DNA of 64,000 nucleotides from Shewanella metallivivens (lineage in GTDB: Bacteria > Pseudomonadota > Gammaproteobacteria > Enterobacterales > Shewanellaceae), in assembly GCF_028750675.1 (NCBI RefSeq), contig NZ_JAQQPZ010000015.1, forward strand, positions 169,767 to 233,766, in the 5' to 3' direction. Numbering within the stretch: position 1 is the first letter of the stretch; the number at the start of each line of letters is the position of its first letter. The notes under the pieces are model-generated. The model saw only the letters and a program-made list of their open reading frames with translations. It searched no databases and was not told where the DNA came from. The position numbers and the translations under genes are program-made. This document shows, piece after piece, positions 44,303 to 53,467 of the stretch.

Positions 44303-45571
44303 ATGGTTGATGTATTAGTCACCAACGGCCCAATGCTTATTATGATTGCGGCGGCATTTGGATTTTTGATGGCATGGGGTATTGGCGCAAACGACGTAGC
44401 CAATGCAATGGGGACCTCTGTAGGTTCTAATGCCATTACTATTAAACAAGCCATCATTATTGCAATGATTTTCGAATTCTCTGGCGCATTTTTGGCGGGC
44501 GGAGAAGTGACCAGCACGATTCGAAAAGGGATTATCGACGCGAGCTATTTTATCGATGTACCTGAATTATTGGTATACGGTATGATTGCATCGTTGTTAG
44601 CTGCAGGTATTTGGTTAGTGGTCGCATCGGCGCTAGGCTGGCCGGTATCAACTACGCATTCTATTATTGGTGCAATTGTTGGTTTTGCTGCCGTCGGTGT
44701 CAATATTGACTCTGTGTCATGGGGCGCAGTAGGTGGTATTGTTGGCTCATGGGTAGTAACACCAGCGATTTCAGGCTTTATTGCTTACATCATTTTCCAA
44801 AGTGTACAAAAGCTGATTTTTGATACTGAAGATCCGTTAGCCAATGCTAAACGTTATGTGCCTTTTTATATGGCCTTAGCGGGTTTTGTGATGTCATTAG
44901 TGACAATTACCAAAGGCTTAAAGCACGTTGGATTGCACTTTTCAACAACAGAAGCCTATGTATTAGCTATCGTGGTTGCATTGATTGTGGGTATGGTTGG
45001 TAAAGTTGCCATTGGTCGTTTAAAAATGAGCGACAAAGCAGACGTTAAAACCCAATTTGGTAATGTTGAGAAAGTATTTGCCATATTAATGGTTGTAACA
45101 GCTTGCTGTATGGCATTTGCCCATGGTTCAAACGACGTTGCCAATGCGATTGGCCCGTTAGCTGCAGTGGTCTCTATTGTTGAAAGTGGTGGCGTCATCG
45201 GTTCTAAAGCCGTGTTATCTTGGTGGATTTTACCATTAGGCGCCACGGGTATTGTATTAGGTTTGGCTATTTTTGGTCAGCGTGTAATGCAAACCATTGG
45301 TAAAAATATTACTCACTTAACACCTAGCCGTGGTTTTGCTGCTGAACTTGCTGCCGCATCTACTGTGGTATTAGCTTCTGGTACTGGTTTACCTATTTCT
45401 ACTACTCAAACTTTAGTGGGGGCAGTATTAGGTGTTGGTATGGCTCGTGGTATTGCGGCGATTAACATTGGTGTTGTGCGTAATATTGTCGTTTCTTGGG
45501 TCGTCACCTTACCTGCTGGCGCGGCATTATCGATAGTGTTCTTTTACATTATCAAAGCGATGTTTAGTTAA
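44303..45571 (+). CDS. low-affinity inorganic phosphate transporter, Pit family
   Basis: 422 residues. Two repeats of the PHO4/Pit signature: GANDVANAMGTSVGS near 28 and HGSNDVANAIGPLAA near 275, each with conserved Asn and Asp. About 10-11 membrane helices. It imports phosphate (often as a metal-phosphate complex) with protons or Na+. Second gene of the pair with the PhoU-like protein. Confidence 0.92.
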   Translation: MVDVLVTNGPMLIMIAAAFGFLMAWGIGANDVANAMGTSVGSNAITIKQAIIIAMIFEFSGAFLAGGEVTSTIRKGIIDASYFIDVPELLVYGMIASLLAAGIWLVVASALGWPVSTTHSIIGAIVGFAAVGVNIDSVSWGAVGGIVGSWVVTPAISGFIAYIIFQSVQKLIFDTEDPLANAKRYVPFYMALAGFVMSLVTITKGLKHVGLHFSTTEAYVLAIVVALIVGMVGKVAIGRLKMSDKADVKTQFGNVEKVFAILMVVTACCMAFAHGSNDVANAIGPLAAVVSIVESGGVIGSKAVLSWWILPLGATGIVLGLAIFGQRVMQTIGKNITHLTPSRGFAAELAAASTVVLASGTGLPISTTQTLVGAVLGVGMARGIAAINIGVVRNIVVSWVVTLPAGAALSIVFFYIIKAMFS

Positions 45572-45624
45572 TTTAACTATCGAACCGCACACATTCGTAA
45601 AAATATGAATGGTTAAATGCATTT

Positions 45625-45652
45625 AAGAAGGAAGTCATATGACTTCCTTCTT
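45625..45652 (+). terminator. 28-base perfect palindrome after Pit gene
   Basis: AAGAAGGAAGTCAT is followed directly by its exact reverse complement. A long hairpin 54 bp past the Pit stop. The following T-content is modest, so it is a terminator or an mRNA 3'-end hairpin. Confidence 0.7.
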
Positions 45653-45712
45653 GCATTCAGGGCATTTAATAAATAGCATGACAACAAGATTACAACGTTT
45701 GGATAATTACCC

Positions 45713-46294
45713 GTGTTAAGACTGCTTTCAATCTTCGTTTTAGTGCTTGTACCCAGTTTAGTGTTTACTGTGCAAGCCGAATCTGATTACATCTCTGATG
45801 ATGTATTTACTTATATCCATGGCGGCCCAGGAACTGATTTCCGTATTATTGGTAGTGTAGAAGCTGGGCAGCCAATAACATTATTGGGTAACACTCAAGG
45901 CGACTTTACTCAAATTATCGACCATAAAGGCCGTGAAGGTTGGGTGTTAAGCAGTTTAGTGACTGACAAGCCAAGCTTTCGTGTACGTTTTCCTGAGATG
46001 GAAGCACAACTGCGAGAAAGCAATGAGCGGCTTAATAAAGTGTCTCTCAGTACAGACAACAATGAAGAATACTTAAAGCTGGCCAATGATAAAATTGCCG
46101 AACTCACCAAGGCATTGGCACAAGCAACGGCAGAGCGTGATGAGGCGCAATCTAAAATCTCTCAAGTGGTTGATGATCAACGTTATGAGTTGTGGCAACA
46201 AGGTGGCTTGATTGGTGGATTAGGTGCGTTAATCGGTATTATTTTAGTTTATTTACCTCGCCCGCAGCGTAGAAATAAAAATCGGTGGATGTAA
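45713..46294 (+). CDS. SH3-domain membrane protein (YgiM / TIGR04211 family)
   Basis: 193 residues from a GTG start. Signal peptide (LRLLSIFVLVLVPSLVFTVQA), a bacterial SH3 domain (about 24-90; YIHGGPGTDFRIIGSV, GREGWVLSSLV), a coiled coil (about 95-155) and a C-terminal membrane helix (LIGGLGALIGIILVYLP) with a basic tail. SH3 modules of this kind often bind cell-wall glycans. Stand-alone, with terminators on both sides. Confidence 0.85.
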   Translation: MLRLLSIFVLVLVPSLVFTVQAESDYISDDVFTYIHGGPGTDFRIIGSVEAGQPITLLGNTQGDFTQIIDHKGREGWVLSSLVTDKPSFRVRFPEMEAQLRESNERLNKVSLSTDNNEEYLKLANDKIAELTKALAQATAERDEAQSKISQVVDDQRYELWQQGGLIGGLGALIGIILVYLPRPQRRNKNRWM

Positions 46295-46328
46295 GCTCAT
46301 CGCGATTTTTTGAAAAAGTACAATTAAT

Positions 46329-46362
46329 AAAAGGTCAACGATTTAAACGTTGGCCTTTTTTT
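46329..46362 (+). terminator. rho-independent terminator of the SH3 protein gene
   Basis: AAAAGGTCAACG and CGTTGGCCTTTT pair with one G-T, followed by T, 35 bp past the stop. Confidence 0.85.
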
Positions 46363-46677
46363 ATGGTTTTTTATGATGAGCTTAATTCGCGAATAATTAC
46401 TTTAGTTCTTACTTAATAACTTGTTTTTAATTAGTGATTTACGGTTGGTTACTGATTTGATTAACTCATTTTGTCAACATTTTTTTATGGCTTTTAGTCT
46501 TGTTAATTAAACAATCAATCACAACTATTCAACTATTGTGTGCAAGTTCACATTTTGAATGTATAATCGCCGAAAATTAGATCGTACATTGTATACAAAA
46601 TAAAATATTCGTGAATACAGTGTCCATAAATCACCACCTCAACCATCCTTAACCTGACCTAGATGGAAGCGAATACT
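46363..46677 (+). other. putA upstream region
   Basis: About 315 bp of AT-rich DNA between the SH3-gene terminator and putA. It contains a CRP-like site and a TATAAT hexamer, and no gene. Confidence 0.6.
46537..46552 (+). promoter_or_regulatory. CRP-like site upstream of putA
   Basis: TGTGTGCAAGTTCACA matches TGTGA-N6-TCACA at nine of ten positions. A TATAAT is at 46562-46567. The site centre would be near -30 relative to that promoter, which is not a normal activating position, so either another start is used or the protein acts differently. Confidence 0.5.
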
Positions 46678-49600
46678 ATGTTCAAAGCGAGTGAAGTACT
46701 GGGCGGTCGTTATGACAATGCCACTCTAGAGGAATTGTTTCGTGCAGTGACTAATAACTACATTGTCGATGAAGAACAATACCTGTCCGAATTGATTAAG
46801 CTTGTGCCATCATCAGAACAAGACATTGAACAAGTCACTCGCCGTGCCCATGAACTTGTCAGCAAAGTGCGCCAGTTTGAGAAAAAAGGCCTAATGGTCG
46901 GTATTGATGCTTTTTTGCAACAATACAGCTTAGAAACGCAAGAAGGCATTATTTTAATGTGTTTAGCAGAAGCCTTGTTGCGCATTCCTGATGCGGAAAC
47001 GGCTGATGCACTCATTGAAGATAAATTGTCTGGTGCTAAGTGGGATGAGCATTTAAACAAGAGTGGATCTGTTTTAGTCAATGCATCGACTTGGGGCTTA
47101 ATGTTAACGGGTCGCATCGTCAAATTAGACCGTAATATGGATGGCACGCCAAGCAACCTATTGAAGCGTATTGTTAATCGCGTGGGTGAGCCGATGATCC
47201 GCCAAGCAATGCTTGCGGCAATGAAAATTATGGGTAAGCAGTTTGTTTTAGGTCGCGATGTGAAAGAAGCGCTTAAAAACAGCGAAGCAAAGCGTAAGTT
47301 AGGTTATACCCACAGTTATGATATGTTGGGTGAAGCAGCGCTTACAGCCAGTGATGCGCAAAAATATTTTATCGATTACAGCAATGCGATCCGTGATTTA
47401 GGTGCGCAGCAATACGACGTATCTGACTCACCCAGACCCACTATCTCAATTAAATTATCTGCATTACATCCTCGTTATGAAGTGGCAAACAAAGACCGTG
47501 TATTAACCGAATTATACGACACTGTTATTAAGCTCATTGTCCAGGCGCGTGAACTTAATATTGGTATTTCTATCGATGCAGAAGAAGCGGATCGCCTTGA
47601 ATTATCGCTTACTCTATTTAAAAAATTGTATCAGTCTGAAGCCGCTAAAGGTTGGGGCTTATTAGGCATTGTGGTGCAGGCTTATTCAAAGCGCTGTTTA
47701 CCAACACTATGTTGGCTAACGCGTTTGGCGAAAGAGCAAGGTGATGAAATCCCTCTGCGTTTAGTTAAAGGGGCATATTGGGACAGTGAGCTTAAATGGG
47801 CGCAGCAAGCAGGTGAAGCTGGCTACCCACTCTTTACCCGTAAAGCCGGTACCGATGTGTCGTACTTAGCTTGCGCGCGTTATTTACTGTCTGATGCCAC
47901 CCGCGGAGCTATTTATCCACAGTTTGCGACTCATAATGCCCAAACTGTTGCCAGTATTGATTTAATGGCTGGCGACCGTTTGTACGAGTTTCAACGCTTA
48001 CACGGAATGGGCCAAGAGCTTTATGACACCATGCTGGCTGAAAGCGGTGCCAAAGCGGTACGCATTTATGCGCCAATTGGTGCCCACAAAGACTTATTGC
48101 CTTACTTAGTGCGTCGTTTACTTGAAAATGGTGCCAATACGTCTTTTGTGCATAAGCTCGTTGACCCCAATACCCCAATAGACAGCTTAGTGGTACACCC
48201 TTTGGTCACGCTCTTAGGTTACAAGAGCTTAGCGAATCATAACATTGTTCAACCAGCTGATATTTTCGGTGCAGAACGTAAAAACTCTAAAGGATTAAAC
48301 ATGAACATTATTTCTGAGTCAGAGCCATTTTTTGCTGCAATCGATACCTTTAGCAATACTCAGTGGGCAGCAGGTCCATTGGTTAATGGCAAAATCTTGC
48401 AGGGTGAAGTACAAACCGTTGTGAGTCCATTTAATACTGAATTAACGGTGGGCACAGTTGCGTTTGCCGACGCAAACGCGATTGAGCAAGCCATTGCAGG
48501 TGCTGATACAGCATTTAGCCGTTGGGCACGTACTCCAGTTGACACTCGCGCTAACGCCTTGCAAAAATTAGCTGACTTACTAGAAGAAAACCGTGAAGAA
48601 TTGATTGCATTGTGTACCCGCGAAGCTGGTAAGAGCATTCAAGACGGTATTGATGAAGTGCGCGAAGCCGTCGATTTTTGCCGTTACTATGCCGTGCAAG
48701 CGAAGAAAATGATGGCTAAACCTGAATTGCTTCCTGGCCCAACAGGTGAGTTAAACGAACTGTTTTTACAAGGTCGCGGCATTTTTGTGTGTATTAGCCC
48801 ATGGAACTTCCCATTAGCGATTTTCTTAGGTCAAGTATCAGCAGCGTTAGCGGCGGGTAATACGGTGATTGCCAAACCTGCAGAGCAAACGTGTTTAGTG
48901 GGTTTCCGTGCAGTGCAGTTAGCTCACCAAGCGGGTATTCCCACTGACGTATTGCAGTTTTTACCCGGTACGGGGGCGGTGGTTGGCTCGGCGATTACAG
49001 CAGATGAACGCATTGGCGGTGTGTGTTTTACTGGCTCTACTGGTACGGCCAAATTAATTAACCGTACTTTGGCTAATCGTGATGGTGCCATTATTCCATT
49101 AATTGCTGAAACCGGTGGCCAAAATGCCATGGTGGTTGACTCTACTTCACAACCTGAACAAGTGGTAAATGATGTGGTTTCGTCATCATTTACCAGTGCT
49201 GGACAGCGTTGTTCGGCGTTACGTGTGTTGTTTTTACAAGAAGACATTGCCGATCGCGTTATTGAAGTGATGAAAGGCGCAATGGAGCAATTAACCATTG
49301 GCGATCCAAGCTCAGTGAAAACGGACGTTGGCCCAGTGATTGATGCCACTGCAAAAGCGAACTTAAATGCGCATATTGATCACATCTGCCAGGTAGGTAA
49401 GTTAATTAATAAGCTTGAGCTACCAGAGGGTACTGAAAATGGTCACTTTGTGGCGCCTACAGCGGTTGAAATCGACTCAATTAAGTTACTTGAAAAAGAA
49501 CATTTTGGACCGATTTTACATGTCATTCGTTACAAAGCTGCCGATTTAGCTAAAGTGATTGATGAGATCAACAGTACCGGATTTGGCTTAACGTTAGGCA

Positions 49601-49857
49601 TACACAGCCGTAATGAAGGGCATGCGCTGTCTTTAGCAGATAAAGTCAATGTAGGTAACGTGTATATTAACCGTAATCAAATTGGCGCTGTGGTTGGTGT
49701 ACAACCCTTTGGCGGTCAAGGTTTGTCTGGCACAGGCCCTAAAGCCGGTGGGCCACACTACTTAACCCGTTTTGTGACCGAAAAGACCCGCACCAATAAC
49801 ATTACCGCTATTGGTGGTAATGCGACGTTATTGTCGTTAGGCGATGCTGACGAGTAA
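46678..49857 (+). CDS. putA: bifunctional proline dehydrogenase / P5C dehydrogenase
   Basis: 1059 residues from ATG 46678, which has GGAAG nine bases upstream; an ATG five codons earlier at 46663 is the alternative. Proline dehydrogenase barrel in about 200-500 (ISIDAEEADRLELSL, LRLVKGAYWDSELKWAQ). Aldehyde dehydrogenase in about 580-1050, with ETGGQNAMVVD and the catalytic Cys in SAGQRCSALRV. It turns proline into glutamate by way of pyrroline-carboxylate. No N-terminal ribbon-helix-helix, so this PutA does not repress its own gene. Confidence 0.95.
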   Translation: MFKASEVLGGRYDNATLEELFRAVTNNYIVDEEQYLSELIKLVPSSEQDIEQVTRRAHELVSKVRQFEKKGLMVGIDAFLQQYSLETQEGIILMCLAEALLRIPDAETADALIEDKLSGAKWDEHLNKSGSVLVNASTWGLMLTGRIVKLDRNMDGTPSNLLKRIVNRVGEPMIRQAMLAAMKIMGKQFVLGRDVKEALKNSEAKRKLGYTHSYDMLGEAALTASDAQKYFIDYSNAIRDLGAQQYDVSDSPRPTISIKLSALHPRYEVANKDRVLTELYDTVIKLIVQARELNIGISIDAEEADRLELSLTLFKKLYQSEAAKGWGLLGIVVQAYSKRCLPTLCWLTRLAKEQGDEIPLRLVKGAYWDSELKWAQQAGEAGYPLFTRKAGTDVSYLACARYLLSDATRGAIYPQFATHNAQTVASIDLMAGDRLYEFQRLHGMGQELYDTMLAESGAKAVRIYAPIGAHKDLLPYLVRRLLENGANTSFVHKLVDPNTPIDSLVVHPLVTLLGYKSLANHNIVQPADIFGAERKNSKGLNMNIISESEPFFAAIDTFSNTQWAAGPLVNGKILQGEVQTVVSPFNTELTVGTVAFADANAIEQAIAGADTAFSRWARTPVDTRANALQKLADLLEENREELIALCTREAGKSIQDGIDEVREAVDFCRYYAVQAKKMMAKPELLPGPTGELNELFLQGRGIFVCISPWNFPLAIFLGQVSAALAAGNTVIAKPAEQTCLVGFRAVQLAHQAGIPTDVLQFLPGTGAVVGSAITADERIGGVCFTGSTGTAKLINRTLANRDGAIIPLIAETGGQNAMVVDSTSQPEQVVNDVVSSSFTSAGQRCSALRVLFLQEDIADRVIEVMKGAMEQLTIGDPSSVKTDVGPVIDATAKANLNAHIDHICQVGKLINKLELPEGTENGHFVAPTAVEIDSIKLLEKEHFGPILHVIRYKAADLAKVIDEINSTGFGLTLGIHSRNEGHALSLADKVNVGNVYINRNQIGAVVGVQPFGGQGLSGTGPKAGGPHYLTRFVTEKTRTNNITAIGGNATLLSLGDADE

Positions 49858-49879
49858 CTCATCACGTCATTATGCTGAT

Positions 49880-49906
49880 TAGCCCACCTTTAAGTGGGCT
49901 TTTTTA
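49880..49906 (+). terminator. rho-independent terminator of putA
   Basis: AGCCCAC-CTTTAA-GTGGGCT followed by T, 23 bp past the stop. Confidence 0.92.
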
Positions 49907-49912
49907 TGCCCG

Positions 49913-50197
49913 CTAATGCTGAGTAGGAACATTATTACGTTTTAAACCACGGCTAACATTAGTGCACATTTTGGCAAAGCGACTGATATCACCGAGTGTA
50001 GGAGTCACCCCTTGAGCCATGGCGGCTTCCCAGTAATTGATTTCAGCGTCGACTAAATCCAACAACTTTTTAGGGCAACCGACACAAGTAGTATTTGGCC
50101 CACAATGAAAGATATCAGGCTGATCCAGTGGAAAGCTGACTTTTACTTGAGAGATGAGTTGTTTCATCGCCGTCATTCTGTCTGGCTTACGTAACAT
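49913..50197 (-). CDS. conserved hypothetical protein, Cys-rich motif
   Basis: 94 residues. AAGGTGA lies before the ATG at 50197. A CGPNTTCVGCPKKLLDLVD segment near 32-50 has three Cys in a CX5CX2C pattern, which could bind a metal. The rest looks helical. I do not recognise a named family. Convergent with putA, just beyond its terminator. Confidence 0.65.
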   Translation of the reverse strand: MLRKPDRMTAMKQLISQVKVSFPLDQPDIFHCGPNTTCVGCPKKLLDLVDAEINYWEAAMAQGVTPTLGDISRFAKMCTNVSRGLKRNNVPTQH

Positions 50198-50355
50198 AGT
50201 TTCACCTTATGGATGTCGATGAACTCTTGTCAGGTTAACAAATCGGCATTAGGTTAGTGTTAACTTAAATCAAGTTTGAGTGAAATTAACGGGAGAGTTT
50301 GATTAAATTTTGTAGAAGTTTTCCTGCTTAATGAGAAATAATGCTTTGGCAGCAA

Positions 50356-50379
50356 AGAAGTCTAGACGTCTAGATTGAC
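50356..50379 (+). promoter_or_regulatory. tandem MET boxes (MetJ operator)
   Basis: Three contiguous 8-mers: AGAAGTCT, AGACGTCT and AGATTGAC. The middle one is the exact MET-box consensus, the first differs at one base. They overlap the -35 region, as expected for MetJ repression with S-adenosylmethionine. Confidence 0.88.
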
Positions 50380-50403
50380 ATGAGCAAAAAGTTCTCTTAT
50401 CCT
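50375..50403 (+). promoter_or_regulatory. sigma-70 promoter of metT
   Basis: TTGACA at 50375-50380, 17-base spacer, TATCCT at 50398-50403. The -35 overlaps the third MET box. Confidence 0.7.
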
Positions 50404-50540
50404 TGGCGCAACTTGTTAAGATGTGACTGCAATATTTAGTTTGTGCCCAGAGCCACTAGATAATACCGATGACCGAGATTGTGTCTTACTCGCTTTTCTC
50501 ATCCGACAACCCCAAATCGTTAAGATAAAGAGAGATTACT

Positions 50541-51884
50541 TTGACCACACCAATTCAATCATCCACGACAGCTGTTAAAAATCCTGCTTCGTTTGTGGCG
50601 TTATTACCCTTATTTGTATTTTTAGGTTTATTTATTGGCGCTGGCTTATATTTTCAAAGCCAAGGTGTTGATTATGCGTTTTATCAATTACCGAGTGTGA
50701 TTGCGATCTTGCCAGCCATTGTATTGGCGATCTTGTTATCTAAGCAGAAAATTAACCAAGCAATTGAAACGTTTATTGAAGGCATTGGCCACAGCAATAT
50801 CATTGCAATGTGTTTAATCTATTTGCTCGCGGGAGCTTTTGCTGCAGTGGCTAAAGCGACAGGTGGTGTAGACGCTACCGTGGCTTTGGGTTTATCGTTT
50901 ATTCCGTCTAATTTATTACTGCCAGGCTTTTTTGTGATAGCAGCATTTATTGCCACCTCAATGGGGACCTCAATGGGGACTATTGCAGCGGTTGCACCTG
51001 TCGCGCTAGGTGTTGCTGATCAGGCTCAAATTGATTATGCATTAATGGCTGGTGCGGTAATGTCGGGTGCGTTATTTGGCGATAATTTATCAATTATCTC
51101 AGATACCACAATCGCGGCAACTCGTACGCAAGGCTGTGAAATGAAAGACAAGTTTCGTGAAAACTTAGTATTTTCTATTCCTGCTTCGATCATTACCTTA
51201 GTGCTATTTTCATTGGCTGGCCAAGGTCAGGCTGATATTGCAGCACAAGATATCGATATTTTAAAAGTGGTCCCTTATTTGACGATTTTAGTGCTTGCTG
51301 TTGCAGGGCTTAACGTATTTGTGGTGTTGTCTTTAGGCATTGTACTTGCTGGCGCCACTGGGGTGTTTACTTCAGAGTATACCGTTATCCAAATGGGCAA
51401 TGATATTTACACTGGTTTTACTAACATGCAGGAAATTTTTATTCTGTCGATGTTAGTGGGTGGTTTAGCCGCGCTAATGCAGCAGCAAGGTGGATTGACC
51501 TTTGTCAGTCAAATCATTGAGAAACTGATTAGTCGTTTTTCAAAAGCCAATGGTGAAGCGTCAAGCCGCGCGGCTGAATTAGGTATGGCGACCATTGTTG
51601 CAGCAACCAATACCTGTGTGGCAAACAATACGGTATCGATTGTCGTTACCGGTGATATTGCCAAAGAGCTCGCTGAAAAGCATGGCGTAACGCCTAAACG
51701 TGCAGCCAGTATTTTGGATATTTTCTCTTGTATTATTCAAGGATTAATTCCCCATGGTGCTCAAGCATTGCTGATAGCATCAGTATTTACCATAAGCCCA
51801 TTAACTGCTGTGTCTAATGCTTGGTATTGCATGATATTAGCCGTGACCGCTGTCGTTATTGTGGTATTACGTAAGCGCACTTAA
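50541..51884 (+). CDS. metT: NhaC-family transporter, probably methionine transporter MetT
   Basis: 447 residues from a TTG start with a modest AGAGAG site. About 10-12 membrane helices; NhaC-family signatures such as TSMGTSMGTIAAVAPVALG near 140 and LFGDNLSIISDTTIAATRTQ near 180. In this family MetT proteins import methionine. The MET boxes in front strongly favour MetT over a plain Na+/H+ antiporter. Stand-alone with its own terminator. Confidence 0.82.
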   Translation: MTTPIQSSTTAVKNPASFVALLPLFVFLGLFIGAGLYFQSQGVDYAFYQLPSVIAILPAIVLAILLSKQKINQAIETFIEGIGHSNIIAMCLIYLLAGAFAAVAKATGGVDATVALGLSFIPSNLLLPGFFVIAAFIATSMGTSMGTIAAVAPVALGVADQAQIDYALMAGAVMSGALFGDNLSIISDTTIAATRTQGCEMKDKFRENLVFSIPASIITLVLFSLAGQGQADIAAQDIDILKVVPYLTILVLAVAGLNVFVVLSLGIVLAGATGVFTSEYTVIQMGNDIYTGFTNMQEIFILSMLVGGLAALMQQQGGLTFVSQIIEKLISRFSKANGEASSRAAELGMATIVAATNTCVANNTVSIVVTGDIAKELAEKHGVTPKRAASILDIFSCIIQGLIPHGAQALLIASVFTISPLTAVSNAWYCMILAVTAVVIVVLRKRT

Positions 51885-51918
51885 TACTCTTTACCCGATA
51901 AATTTGTGACTAATACAC

Positions 51919-51960
51919 ACATGCCCAACCCAAACGGTTGGGCATGTTGTTATTTGCTTT
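51919..51960 (+). terminator. rho-independent terminator of metT
   Basis: ACATGCCCAACC-CAAAC-GGTTGGGCATGT, a 12-bp perfect stem followed by T-rich sequence. Confidence 0.85.
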
Positions 51961-52022
51961 AAATTTAGCCGCTAACGGGTTAGTATTTGCCTCCTTTTTA
52001 ATATAAGCATGATCAGTATCAA

Positions 52023-52715
52023 GTGATATCTAGAACTCGAAATTACGACTTGCACCTAGTGATTGTGTTGATGTCTTTAGCCGCAGCAATGATTTGCTCA
52101 TTTGGGGTCGGCAGTGCATTACTGGCTGATGCTGGCGAGATCAGCCTTGATATGCTGATGATCCGTCCTGACACTTTGGGCGATTATATGAACTCACCGC
52201 TGGCGGTGGTGTTTAATTTGTCGTTGTTAGCAGGTGGCTCTTGCTTGTTGCTGGCTATGGTTGCAGTATTTCATACCTATCAAGATGGACTCAGTCGCTA
52301 CTTGGCTATGGTGGGGGGCATTGTGGGGGCGAGCATTATTTTGATGGGTGTGTTTCCGATTAATTTTTTAGATATCCACCGCAAAGTGTCTACCTTGTAT
52401 TTATTCAGTTCAATTGTACTGCATTGTGTTTGTGTTTTAGATTATTTCAAACCCGGTAGCACCATGAGCAAACGTATGTTGGCGTTTACTATTATGGCGT
52501 TATTGAGTGGCGGTTTGTTATTGCTACTGTTAGATTGGAATTTACTCGATTTTCCTGAGTGTTCTGTTTATATGCCGCAGTATTGTGGTGTGTCTTTAGC
52601 GATGTGGTCGTTAACTCAAGCCAATATTTTATGGTGTGTTTGTTTGAGTTTTCACATGATGAAAACCATTAAAGCCCAGCAAAAAGTGGTTTATAAGTGG
52701 CTCGAAAATTATTAG
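52023..52715 (+). CDS. DUF998 membrane protein
   Basis: 230 residues from a GTG start, not certain because no strong ribosome site is seen. Six hydrophobic segments and the pattern MGVFPINFLDIHRKVSTLYLF typical of DUF998 (a histidine within the loop). Function unknown. The rluF-like gene begins 28 bp downstream, so the two may be co-transcribed. Confidence 0.75.
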   Translation: MISRTRNYDLHLVIVLMSLAAAMICSFGVGSALLADAGEISLDMLMIRPDTLGDYMNSPLAVVFNLSLLAGGSCLLLAMVAVFHTYQDGLSRYLAMVGGIVGASIILMGVFPINFLDIHRKVSTLYLFSSIVLHCVCVLDYFKPGSTMSKRMLAFTIMALLSGGLLLLLLDWNLLDFPECSVYMPQYCGVSLAMWSLTQANILWCVCLSFHMMKTIKAQQKVVYKWLENY

Positions 52716-52743
52716 TTTTTTAATTTAAAGGTAGCTCTAGGCT

Positions 52744-53445
52744 ATGTCTTTGGTTCGCATTAGTCATTATTTGGCCTTGTGTGGCGTTGGGTCACGCCGC
52801 CAAGCGGCACGGTTAATTGAGCGCGGATGCGTTAGCATAAACCATCAGTTGGCTAAACATAGCGACCGGGTTGATAGCTCCACGCCTCTTAATATCTGTG
52901 TTGATGGCCAACCTGTGTTATCTCCGCAAGAAAAGCAATATTGGCTGTACCATAAACCCGTAGGTATTGATTGTCGTTTATTGATTAACGATCCCAGTAG
53001 TTTACTTCATTTACTTCCCGCAAAACCAAGGCTGTACCCCGCAGGGCGTTTAGACAAAGATTCTCGCGGTTTATTGCTCTTAACCAATGATGGCGAGCTC
53101 ACTCAAACCTTAATGCATCCTGATTTTAACCACAGTAAAACCTATGTAGTACAGGTGGATAAACCGCTCACGGCAGAGTTTCTAAGTGATATGGCCACAG
53201 GAGTGAGTTATGCCAAGGTGCAAACAAAGCCATGCCGCATAAGGTTAGTTAACTCAACAACCTTTGAAATAGTGCTCACTCAAGGGTTAAATCGCCAAAT
53301 TAGGCGCATGTGTCAGGCGTTGGGCTTTAAGGTGATTGATTTACTGAGAACAAAACTCATGGAGGTGTGTTTAGATGATTTGCCAGAAAAAACAATGCGG
53401 CCAGTATCGGCCGCAGAGTTAGTGACTTTAAAGCAACTCAGTTAA
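52744..53445 (+). CDS. rluF: 23S rRNA pseudouridine synthase, RluF-like
   Basis: 233 residues. N-terminal S4 RNA-binding domain (ISHYLALCGVGSRRQAARLI) and the RsuA/RluB/E/F catalytic domain with Asp in PAGRLDKDSRGLLLLTNDG near 101. C-terminal LTQGLNRQIRRMCQALGFKV matches RluF. E. coli RluF modifies U2604 of 23S rRNA; the exact site here is inferred. Confidence 0.82.
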   Translation: MSLVRISHYLALCGVGSRRQAARLIERGCVSINHQLAKHSDRVDSSTPLNICVDGQPVLSPQEKQYWLYHKPVGIDCRLLINDPSSLLHLLPAKPRLYPAGRLDKDSRGLLLLTNDGELTQTLMHPDFNHSKTYVVQVDKPLTAEFLSDMATGVSYAKVQTKPCRIRLVNSTTFEIVLTQGLNRQIRRMCQALGFKVIDLLRTKLMEVCLDDLPEKTMRPVSAAELVTLKQLS

Positions 53446-53457
53446 CGTAACTGAGTT
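53435..53457. terminator. inverted repeat between convergent rluF and S46 peptidase genes
   Basis: AACTCAGTTA-ACG-TAACTGAGTT, a perfect 10-bp stem overlapping the rluF stop. No strong T-run; a possible shared terminator. Confidence 0.5.
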
Positions 53458-53467
53458 AATACAAGGA

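Larger units (their letters stand above)
50198..50540 (+). other. metT upstream region
   Basis: 343 bp. It holds the MET boxes at 50356-50379 and an overlapping promoter. About 140 bp of leader follows without other clear features. Confidence 0.7.

Noticed and set aside
47909..48178. Open frames on the strand opposite putA, EF-G2, the carboxylase and other long genes
   Set aside because: They have no ribosome sites or recognisable domains and are mirror frames of strongly coding sequence.
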